A DNA stretch of 64,000 nucleotides, taken from NCBI GenBank assembly GCA_021234535.1, contig CM037838.1:12049929-12113928 (forward strand), read 5' to 3'. The notes beneath the pieces were generated by a model. That model had not been told where the DNA came from, searched no databases, and saw only the letters and a list, made by a program, of their open reading frames with translations. Made by a program: the position numbers and the translations under genes. This DNA comes from Stichopus chloronotus. Lineage: Eukaryota > Echinodermata > Holothuroidea > Aspidochirotida > Stichopodidae. How positions within the stretch are numbered: the first letter of the stretch is position 1; the number at the start of each line of letters is the position of its first letter. Below are positions 22,842-32,596 of this stretch, one piece after another.

Positions 22842-24352
22842 GCACAATTGGACGTTTCGTGAATTCCTTACGACAAATGTACTCTCTTTGGTACAACAAG
22901 ATTCAGCCAATTCCTTACATCAGAGAAAGAGTACAGTGTGTTAATGATGTTTATGTTGAAGGTGGTATAAAAATCGTTCAATCACAACAAAGCCCACACG
23001 ACAATCCTGGGGATGAACTCAAGACCTTCTCTGACATTTTCGATGCTAACAAAATTCCAGGTAACCGAATATTACTTGAAGGGGATCCAGGATATGGCAA
23101 ATCAACATTTACCCTTCAAGCAGCATACGAATGGTGCTCAGAAAGTAAATCATCACCCTTAAAAATGTTCCAAATTTTCATTTTGCTTCCTTTACGGTTA
23201 CTGCAAAATATGTCTTCTATCTATACAGCCATTCGGTTGCTCCTGGTACCAAGTAATGTAGACTTGACAGATAACGACATCAAAGAAATACTAAATAAAT
23301 GTTCACCTGGTGTTATTGTACTGGATGGGTATGATGAATATCCTGACAAAGACAATGACATGGAGAGTGACGTCATCAAAATCATCAAAGGAAAGATGTT
23401 TCCTGACTTCAAAATCGTTTTAACTTCAAGATCATCATCTTTACTGCGTGATCTAGATCCAAGTGCAGTTATCATTAGATTAACTGGATTTGACGATACG
23501 TCCATGTATGAGTACATTAAAAGAGCTGTTACTGGAGGCAATGACGAGGAGGCGAGGAAGATCAAGGATATTCTTAACAGTAGTCCGGTATTAGCTGATA
23601 TTTGTCAGATTCCGATGTTTTGCGTATTGTTCGCCCATATAACGAAAGAGGAATCACACAATGTAGCCAAATTTAGTTCAGTGACAAGTTTCTTCGTGTA
23701 TGTCATATCATGTTTTTACAGTCACATGAGAAACAAAAGTTCAGGAGCTGCAACAAGTGATACCATAACTGAATCGAATGCACTTAACAAGCTAGCATTT
23801 GACAGTCTTGTAGGTAAATCACAACAACTTAGTTGGTCAAAGGAAAAATTTATCGAAACTGTTGGCAATGAATGCTACAAAGAACTTTTAAGTATTGGTA
23901 TTCTCATGGAGGAAACAATCCTTACAATCAACAATGAGCCAGGAGTTGATGTAAGCAATCGTATAAAGGTTCAAAAAGTGGTTCGCTTCTGTCATAAACT
24001 ATTTGCGGAATGGTATGCAGGGAAATACCTGTCTTCCTACATGGGCGGATTCTGGCCAAACTTGTTGAACTATAAACTCAACAAAATAGATCCTGTTGAT
24101 CTTCAGTACGTGTTTCGCTTTGCTAGTGGATTAAACAAGAAAGCTTGTAAAAGAATAGTGACATACCTGAAGAGACTCCGTGGAGGCAAAACATTCGCAT
24201 CACTCTGTTTATTTGAGCAATCAATGAACCAGGGACTTTTTGAAGAGACGGTGGGAGATCTACTTTCAGATAGTACGACGCTCTTTTCCGTTGACAGCAA
24301 ACTCTTACAGAGATCAAAATTACAACTTCTTGAAGTTGCATCAAGAAATGGA
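22842..24352 (+). CDS. NLR-like gene exon 2: NACHT NTPase with winged-helix region
   Basis: A 1,511-base exon follows a ttatgtttcag acceptor (phase 1) and ends in phase 0 at AATGGA|gtaagt. After a linker (TIGRFVNSLRQMYSLWYN, IQPIPYIRERVQC) comes the NACHT NTPase. Walker A is GDPGYGKST (23,081-23,107) and Walker B is GVIVLDGYDEYP (about 23,309-23,344, with the extended D-G-x-D-E form). A sensor-1-like segment KIVLTSRSSSLLRDL lies near 23,411-23,455. The later part has VRFCHKLFAEWYAGKYLS (about 23,979-24,032), the NLR counterpart of the F-x-H-x-x-x-QE-F/Y-x-A-x-Y-L motif. All key nucleotide-binding residues are present, so it should be able to bind ATP. The product is likely a cytosolic immune or stress sensor. 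The frame also runs unspliced upstream to 22,673 and downstream to a stop at 24,395-24,397, but these parts look intronic. Confidence 0.92.
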
Positions 24353-24424
24353 GTAAGTGACTCTGCTTTCATATACTCTTTTTTTCATCTACTTTAATTT
24401 TATCTCTAGGTTTGTCTTGTTATT

Positions 24425-24432
24425 CTTCAATC
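24425..24432. repeat. Left target-site duplication of the hAT-type element
   Basis: CTTCAATC directly before the CAGTGGCG end. The right side has CTTCAATG at 25,248-25,255. Seven of eight bases match, and an 8-base duplication is the rule for hAT elements. Confidence 0.75.
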
Positions 24433-25247
24433 CAGTGGCGACGCCAGGATGTCAGACTTTTGGGGGCAAACTGAGGGCAGAGGAAAATGTTGGGGGGTAA
24501 AGATTTTCCCAGAAGAAATTTTCGGAAATAAACCGAGCGCAAAGAGCGAGGCCGTGCGGGTGTCCAGGGGCCCGCCTTAGGGCCCATGGTGGGGTCCAAT
24601 GGCAAATCCCCTGTGGGGGTCCTGGGGTCGAAGCCCCCGGAGGCTCTGAGGTTTTAGCATATCTCTGGGTAGAAAATTAAGTCCCAAGAGAGGTATACCA
24701 TTCATTTTTACATTATTTATTTTTTCGGTTGACCGTACTCCATGGTTCCCAACTTTTTTCTTTGGGAGCACCATTTCTTATTTACGAGGTGCCACCGAGA
24801 ACACAGATACACATAGGCTACATACACTTCCATTCCAGTCTCTTTATCCTATAAAAATGTGTAGTACTTACCGATATTCTTTGACAGTTCAATTCAACAA
24901 CGACATTCCTACATTCAGGAAAACAACCACCTATCCGTCCTTCCCTTATGCTGGACGGTAAACATTCCAGAGAAAACTGATCTGACCAGGCTGGCCTACT
25001 GTTGAAGTGGCTACGGGCATGATATGAAAACTGGCAGCCTGTGTAACATAAATTAGGCATTTATCATTCATGGTTCCCCGGAAGTTGTTCTTATTCAGTC
25101 CAATGCCAATACATAGTTTTGTGATTAAATTAATTTTGGATGAGTGCAAGATCTGATCGGGAAGGGTGAGAGCAACTGGGGGGAAGGAAACAATCTGGAG
25201 GGGCAAATGCCCCCTCATGCCCCCTCCCACCCGTATCGCCGCCACTG
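24433..25247. mobile_element. Non-autonomous hAT-type DNA transposon (815 bp)
   Basis: The left end is CAGTGGCGACGCCAGGATG. The right end, read on the other strand, is CAGTGGCGGCGATACGGGTG, giving short imperfect terminal inverted repeats that begin CAGTGGCG. Flanking 8-base duplications match at seven positions. The ends are rich in G and C runs and the middle has no transposase frame. A stretch with 'ggttcccaacttttttc' followed by 'gaggtgccaccgag' at about 24,744-24,797 resembles the ends of other hAT elements and may be a nested fragment. The insertion lies 80 bases after the NACHT exon donor. Confidence 0.8.
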
Positions 25248-25255
25248 CTTCAATG
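25248..25255. repeat. Right target-site duplication of the hAT-type element
   Basis: CTTCAATG, the partner of CTTCAATC at 24,425-24,432 with one mismatch at the last base. Confidence 0.75.
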
Positions 25256-27334
25256 GTTCTGTAATATTTAACTTTTGTTCTTTCATTAATGTAAAGCCTT
25301 CTGAACAATTTAAATGAATTTATGACCAAGTAAGGTAGAATTTACCTTATCAACGAGTCCTGAAATGACTGGTATAGAAACTGCACTATTTGCTGATGAA
25401 ATAGCCTGTATGTCTGTACAAATTGAAAACATGGTGTTCATTTTTGATTGTTTTTCAATACAGACTTGATGTGTAAATATTACTCAGTTGAGATAGTCAT
25501 GAACGGGTAAATTTGTAACTTGACTTTAAATATCTACCAAAACAAAATCAGAAAAGCAACAACAAACAATATATTTCTAAAAATTATACATTTTCCCTAT
25601 TTAAGATATCAGAAAATTTAAGACATTTTTTTTTTAATGAACGTTATCTCTTCTGTTTTCCTGTAATTAAAAAATAAATACACAAAAATAAAAGTACACA
25701 AAAGTACACAAAAAAAAATAAGTACACAGTGCTGTTCAAAAATGAAAGACGTTAGTCTAACTTGAAATCTGTCTGTAAAACTGCCTTTGCTCTTGGACAA
25801 AGGTTGTCGTGTAGCCCAACCCTGCTGTTCAATGTTGGCTGCAAGGCATTTTCTTTACAGAGTACACTCATTCCTTAAGAGAAACATTGGGAAAAAAGTG
25901 GGGTGGTTCATGAAATCGTCTGAACTGATATTGATGGCTCAGTATAAAAGCAAAGTATGACTAAGTGTCCCAGCAGTTTCTTCCAGCGTTTTCTGAGACT
26001 CCCGATAGGCTAGAAGCTGACGTGGTTTTATACATAGGGGAAGATTGTGGCGAGGGGGTGAGGGGGATTTATTCCGAATATTCGATCAGGGGATGATCCA
26101 TCTAATCATCTCTCCAATTTTACAGTTTACATATGCTTATGTGTGTTCTGGAATACATGCACGTACATACATTTTCTTCGCTTTAACATGATAGTATTCA
26201 TTACAAGCATCACATGTGAAGTTTATTGGAAACTTTAACCCTACCGCGGCAGAGAGTGGACCTTATACGTTTAATTTCCAGTATATTGAATCACATCAGT
26301 AAACAGAATGTTTTTGTTAGACCTACTTATTGCATAGTCTATACAAGCCGACAGTCGACCTTTAAGTTAAGAAATGAATTACACAACTGTGTATAAGTGA
26401 CCTCCGTGACGATCGACTTATAATTTCCCTTAAAAAATCATAAACCTCTGCTTAATCTGTAATTTCCACAATTGCTTGTATTTACAATTGATTCTAAATT
26501 GATTGAGGCGCTGAGGGTAATATAGGACTAAATCATATTACCACATACCATTCAAGGCGAAGTGTGGGGTGAGGGTTCTCACTCACCCGCCTGCCACATC
26601 AACCAAAACAAATACTGAAAATTTGTATGATTCTAATCTAGGAGAATATGCAAAAGACCCACCATTAATTTCCTTACAACGCAAATACCACATGAGAAAA
26701 CATCCTGTGATATTCTTCCCCGCTACCTTTTGCCTTCACGACAAGAACAAGTTTTTAATGATAAGCTGTTCATAGTTAGATTTAAAGGTTTGTAATAGTA
26801 TTATAATGATGCGATGTCAAAAGGGTAGAAATATGGATACCCACGATATCAAAAGTGTGTAAACGTTCCTTTAGAAACTCACCGAAAACGATTTTCTAGA
26901 GCTTACCTACTTAGCCTTAGAAAAGAGATATCTGACGATCAAGGGAGTATATTGTTTTTAAATATTTTCTGATTAACTCCGCGGTAACCTACGGTAGCGC
27001 TCCGCTAAGATAGTTTCCCTACAATTTCCCTACACATTTCAGCTTTCTCTATGTTCAGCCCCCTTCACTTCCTTTCGGCAGTTCTAGATCCGTCCCTGAT
27101 ATTTTTCAGTCTATGTTGGACCATTTCAATTTATATGTCAACGTTTACTGTGAGCATTAATTTCAGTAAAAGTGATGTGCGTTTACTATCTTCTTTCAAG
27201 AGTCTGGCTTAACATAAGAGCGCTTACACGTTTTATTGTATACGTGTATGAAATCCAGCATTCAGCTTTGTGCATCCATACATCAGACTTTTACATTATT
27301 TTCAAGACATAACGTTGCAATTATCTCCTAATCT

Positions 27335-27390
27335 AAAACCTTTCTTTAACCCAACCCACCCAATGGGGGTTGGGTTAAAGAAAGGGTTTT
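27335..27390. repeat. Fold-back hairpin with 23/24-base arms
   Basis: The left arm (27,335-27,357), AAAACCTTTCTTTAACCCAACCC, pairs with the right arm (27,367-27,390) along its whole length except for one extra base, leaving a 9-base loop ACCCAATGG. It lies within the large NLR intron. The arms are nearly identical, so the structure is either young or kept by selection. It is shorter than most animal microRNA precursors. Confidence 0.85.
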
Positions 27391-27683
27391 ACCATCGGTT
27401 AGCACGTATCGTACCTTATCAGATTGTGGGAAATTGTCAGTCCTCGTTAAAGGCATACAGACATTTTATTTTTCAAAAGTTTTCTCTTCCAAACTGTATT
27501 ATGATGAATGATAGTTTATGTAAATGATATGCCTAATTTGATTAACTTAGCTTCCACCCTCACGCAGTGCGTTCACTGGCACCTGTGCGCACTAGGAAAA
27601 TGAGTCAATTGACCCTTGGTTAATCGGTCGAGTAGAGGATTTTTTTTGTCTTTACAAGAGAACCAGTATTGTGCTGACCGAAT

Positions 27684-28756
27684 CGAAGGAGTAACGAGTA
27701 ACATGTAATACGTGAGACTTCACAGTGCATGCAGTGCAAAGCTGAGCTCAGTCGCCAGTGCGACTTCAACTAGAAATGTGGTGGCAAAATCACAACCACA
27801 TGGCTATGAGCTTAGAGTTGGTCTGTGCGTAGTATCCTGTGAGATAGGGTTGGTGTTTCTTACATAACTAGACTATGGCCTCTTCTCTACAAGAGGTGTT
27901 CGCTGAGAGAAAAAAAAAACTGTAAATGCTTTAAAGAACTGAGGGTTCAGTTAATCTTGCCACATTGAGCTCAGCTGACCAAGATAGGTAGCTAGTCCAC
28001 ACGAAAAAGTGAAAAATTTAATTGCCATTCAAATATAGCACATGAAAAGAGGCGTAAAATGATCAAACAAGCAAAGCAAAACTCATGTAAATCGGTGATC
28101 GGACGACGTGACTGAGATACGATTTTTTAAAATTAGTTTTCAACTATTCATTGTCTATTCCGCATCTCGCAATCTACTACGATGTTGAACAGCTGTTTGC
28201 ATCACTATTCATGATGCTCATCCAATCACACTTTACGTTACTGACACACGCCATCTTTATCTTAGACATCTATTATGTTGTTTTGTCACAAATAGCTCTC
28301 GGATATTCCGAAAAAAAATCACATGTTAGGAATGGGCTGGGAGGGTCTCAGTTAGAAGTTCAATACCGTAGCAATTTGAAAGATTAAACAACTTTGTCTC
28401 GTTTGACTGAAATAATGTGGTTCCCTCAACATTGCAAAATCTTAAGAAAAAATGAAGTATGTGGCAGCCTTCTTGGCGGATGCGATACGAAAGCTAATCT
28501 AGTAGTGCAGGTGCCTATACAGATGTACTTACTTTAAATCGTTTAAAACTATGAGCTGAGTGGTTTAATTCTATAAGTTTGATATCATTTGAAAGCTAAT
28601 GAAACAAACATGAAGATTCTTAATCCGTCTGAATGAAATCGTTTAACTTAAAAATGATTATGAAAAAGTACTGTGTATCAAAATCCCCCCAAAGTAAGAG
28701 CTATGTATCCGTAGGTACTTCGAAGAAGACTTTGAACATTTAAATTGTTAGGATAT
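27684..28756 (+). repeat. Interspersed repeat family R1, copy B (longest copy)
   Basis: Copy B aligns with copy A (5,437-6,308) from 'actagaaatgt' on, and with copy C (30,014-30,314) from 'aatcgaa(g/a)gagtaac'. It includes 'gtgcatgcagtgca', 'acaagaggtgtt', 'cacattgagctcag' and the end 'gaacatttaaattgttaggata'. It has about 150 extra bases near 28,525-28,680 relative to copy A. No coding content was seen. It lies in the NLR intron. Confidence 0.75.
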
Positions 28757-29924
28757 CTCCGAAGACAAAAGCCCTGCAAATAGATAGATTGACAGCTAAA
28801 TACAAACTGCTAATTCTAATTCTTCACAATTTTCCTTCTGTCATTGTATCGATTACTTACTATTCCTTATTTACGAAAATTTTTCAACCTCAGCAAATCT
28901 AAAAGTTCCGATGATAAATACAGGATATCTGTGATATTTTGGAATATGCTACAATGAAAAATGAATCTAGCAATGTACCAGTATTACAAATGCTGCACAC
29001 TGCAGCATATATATATTACTTTCTTATCACATTGCTGACAGAATAATTTCCTGGATTCGTCAGGTATAGATGAATCTTTCCTTTATGATCAACGTTGGGC
29101 CAAATGAAAGTCTTTAAAAGTTAGCATGTCTCCGAATTAATATAATAAAGTGTTTTTGGTGTTGCAGTGAAACTACAATCGTTTGTTGTTGTGATAAAAA
29201 TCTCTCTGTTACTATCATAAAATTCAGAAATTGGGAGTCAAAGTACAAACAAAACTGCATAATGAGGGACGATGCCACTATTCTATTGCATTTCTCCACT
29301 AAACATTCTGGCCTATTGATTTAAATTTGTTTTAAAAATAATTACTCCTTTAAACAAGATTGAATTAGGCTGGGTTAAAAAAAAACAGTACTGTAATGCT
29401 GGGTACTTTTTTATTTATTCGCTACGCCGAAGTCCTCCGTTTACAGAACAGCAGAAGCTGTGCGTCCTTTTGTTTCGCCCAGTTTAGTGCCCTAATATTG
29501 CCAAGAATCTGTGTCAAGTGAGCCTTGCATAAATCTAGGAACTGAATATCAATGGTGGGAACCAGGCAATCGGTTCGCTCCCATCGGTTGCTTCAAAGGC
29601 CCTGAAATAGAAGTCCGGATGCACGTTTGCCTTTGGAACAAATATTATTTGCCTTTGAGACATTCGTTTATCGTCAGCGAGAGAGGGGTTGCTGTCTCAG
29701 ACGTGGCACTACATTGTTTCATGTGTTATAAATAATTACATCACATTGATTCTAATTTGACTGTACATTAATTGACTACAATCTATAAATATAATTCATA
29801 ATGCCATGAGGTCTGTACATATTTCGTTTCCAGATTGGCCACACTAGGTATTTTAGCGGTTGATTAGTACTGCCAATTGACCCACTCTCATTGCTAGAAC
29901 AAGAAAGTCTGGCTTCTTAAGGAC

Positions 29925-30010
29925 AGTTTAAAGGCAACGGATTGTCTCATGAACCTATCGCCTCAGAATTCGTTGCGCTATTGCCGCAGTTTAATCTGTG
30001 GGATTGGCCA
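29925..30010 (+). repeat. Short repeat shared with about 44,490-44,570
   Basis: 'gtttaaaggcaacggattgt', 'ctcatgaa' and 'ccgcagtttaat' recur in order near 44,493-44,560. The block ends where R1 copy C begins, so it may be the outer part of the R1 family or a separate repeat. Confidence 0.5.
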
Positions 30011-30013
30011 CAT

Positions 30014-30314
30014 GAATCGAAAGAGTAACGTTCATGTAATATGTGAGACGTCACAGTGCATGCAGTGCAACGCTGAGCTCAGTCGCCCATGCGACTTCAA
30101 CTAGAAATGTGCTTGCAAAATCACAAACACCTGGCTATGAGTTTAGAATTGGTCTGTGCATAGTGTCTTGTGAGAGAGGGTTGGTGTTGCTTCCACACCT
30201 AGACAATGGCCTCTTGTCTACAAGAGGTGTTTACTGGGAGAGTTCGAAAAAAAAACTGTATATGCATGGAAGAACTGAGAGTACTGTTAATCTTGTCACA
30301 TTGAGCTCAGATGA
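30014..30314 (+). repeat. Interspersed repeat family R1, copy C (5' part only)
   Basis: About 300 bases match copy B closely, from the 'gagtaac...catgtaata(t/c)gtgagac' block to 'cacattgagctcag'. Copy C stops there. It also lies in the NLR intron, 2.3 kb after copy B in the same orientation. Confidence 0.75.
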
Positions 30315-32393
30315 CTTTCTAAATGGACTGTACGTTAATTGATTACAATAACTACGAAAGAGAACGCCACTTATATTACAGTGAAACGTACCTTTGCTTC
30401 CTGCTTAGCATGTGTTGTTTCTGGGCGCACCCCATCCACCCCTTTATTTCTCCCCTTGCCAGGTCTGTCCCCCATAGGAACCCCATCGGAAGTGGCGTTA
30501 TAGTACACTGTATTATAACAAACCCGATACATGAAAACACTTCATTAAGGGTTAAATGCAGATATAATTTTATCACAGGTCAGTCAAATATCTTTGCGGT
30601 TGCTAAGATCAATCTTTTGATTCATTATTACCGGTACTTTAACGTTACAAAATATATTATATTGATAGTGTAAGCCTAAATGGATTATTGAAATGGAAGT
30701 TTACGTCTATGGATTACATGTAGCTGTTTTCAAATTCATGAAAAGCATGAAACCACAAATGTAAAAGATAAAATTAAAAAGAATTTTATTTTCATAAAAC
30801 TTTGCAACAAAAATGCAAAATACTACCATGATGAAAACATTTCTACATCAACGGAAACGCTTTTAGTGCAAGACTGCCTCTTCATGCTAAATTTACAATT
30901 TATCAATATTAAGCATATTATGTTTGCTACTGTATACATGTAATATTATGAAATAAAACCTCGACATCCATCGATTACAAGTCGTCGGTAAAGTTAAACA
31001 AATGAGTTCGTTTAATGTATATTGAAATAACCGTTTTATATTTTGCCCTAGCCTGGTTGTTGACGTCGCTTGTTCGAATTAAGATTCTTTAAATAGGTTT
31101 TGTAAACAAAGATAACTTCATCCACATTGTACGAACCAAAAATAATTTATTTCCAATTTCTTTTCTTCATAGAATTATTGGTACTAAGAAGTTATTTTTA
31201 TGAAAAAAGGTTGACGGACCTTCATGTCCTTTTTCTGTTGAGACCTAGATCATTTGTTTTGGAGCTGTCGTTACACTTCAACGAATCTGTTACATACCAA
31301 GCAATATCTTTTCGAAAGAAAAATTTTTCTTTAAAAAAACAGTTCTATCTCGGATATAGTTTGCTAACAAATTATGTAATGAATTTTGTTCTTTTTCATT
31401 GTAAGTATTATCTGTTTAGTTGTTGATTAAAAAATTGCTAGCCTAACATTTTGCGTTTCTACAAGAAGTTAGCATTTGCTTGGAGTGTAGAAAAATTTAT
31501 TTCTTTCAAAGAAGGTATTGTTCGTAAACGAGTTTGATAGTATGATGAAATTTGTAACTGCCTGGGTTATAGACTTAATTTAGACAGTTAATACACCATT
31601 TTGGCGTATAACAATCTATTTAACTAGAGATATTTCTTTTGTGTATGGCGAATCGTCTTACAGATATTTTGACGGAAATAAACAATTAAAAAAAGGTTTG
31701 TAAATAGGGGAAAAAGTAACTCTAACAAGACAGGACCTATTTAAAATTTCAAATTCTGTCTTTTGCAAACCATTCATGATTAATAAATATTTTGCTATCA
31801 CTGTTATTCAGTAGTCTTATAATTTCTTTACTTTCTTGTAGGTCTTTAATGATTTAAAATATCTTTAACATTTGCCATGATTATTGTACGTATTTATCGT
31901 TGGAAGAAAATCAGTGACTTGAATATCTATATATATTCATAACAATTTAAAATAGCTAAATAATTTCTTAAATCTATCGCATTTGTTACTAAATTCCTTT
32001 TTGTAATGCTATAACAGACACCAGCCTCACGGGAAAAAAAAACCGTTCAATTTTGAAATGGGATTCTGTCTTAGATAAATGCCAGATGTCATAGCACATA
32101 ACATATAATTACTATAACAAAAATATTCAACATTTCTTTGATAATATTCTTCTTTTTTTGTTTCAGATAGTATGATTGATTCCTTGTTCAGAATACTTTT
32201 TTTCGCTGATAGCCATTCTTATCGGCACGTATACGTCCTATGATCAAATTAAAGAAACCACAGTAAGCCTATATTTGGGCAGTATTTACTTTATTTATAC
32301 TAATAACATTATTATACAAATTATTTTAAGTCTAACCAATTCAAATATATTTAACTTTATTATGTCATCATTGCCTCTATTCTTTCATTCTAG

Positions 32394-32596
32394 ATTCCTA
32401 TCTCCAGTGTGCATCTGTTGTTCTGTTCTCCTAGAGTATCTCAGTCTGGTCTTCTCCTTCAGTCTGGTCTCTCCCTCACTGTCCTGAGTTCACTTCAAGA
32501 GCTAGTGATCTGGGACAAACACAGGAGACTTAGTAATGAAGAGATTTTGGCCATCTTAGGTTACTCCTCACAGTGTACAAGCTTGAAGGAGCTGAA
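32394..32596 (+). CDS. NLR-like gene exon 3: leucine-rich-repeat-like segment
   Basis: A 203-base exon lies between a pyrimidine-rich ttctag acceptor and a gtaagt donor. It is in phase 0 at its start, matching the end of the NACHT exon, and in phase 2 at its end. It encodes IPISSVHLLFC, SQSGLLLQSGLSLTVL, SSLQELVIWD and then LSNEEILAILGYSSQCTSLKELK. The alternation SLQELVI...LSNEEILAIL...CTSLKEL fits the start of the LRR region that follows NACHT in NLR proteins, where LRRs sense ligands or keep the protein inactive. The phase match across 8 kb supports the link. No further LRR exon or terminal exon could be found downstream. The gene may go on with small exons not visible by eye, or may be truncated. 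Confidence 0.65.

Larger units (their letters stand above)
24353..32393 (+). other. Large intron of the NLR-like gene (predicted)
   Basis: Predicted intron of 8,041 bases between a strong gtaagt donor and a pyrimidine-rich acceptor, attctttcattctag. Both flanking exons are in phase 0. It carries a hAT-type element (24,433-25,247), a fold-back hairpin (27,335-27,390) and repeat R1 copies B and C. An open frame at 29,511-29,735 (with TEYQWWEPGNRFAPIGC) shows no recognised domain or splice fit and is left out. Other parts (25,256-27,330 and 30,320-32,390) show no recognised feature. Confidence 0.65.

Noticed and set aside
24353..24397. Stop codon of the NACHT frame as the gene end
   Set aside because: A strong gtaagt donor in phase 0 precedes it and an LRR-like exon in phase 0 follows; the readthrough residues are not NLR-like. 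A short isoform remains possible.
29511..29735. Open frame with TEYQWWEPGNRFAPIGC in the NLR intron
   Set aside because: Protein-like in look, but no splice sites in matching phase and no known domain; probably chance.
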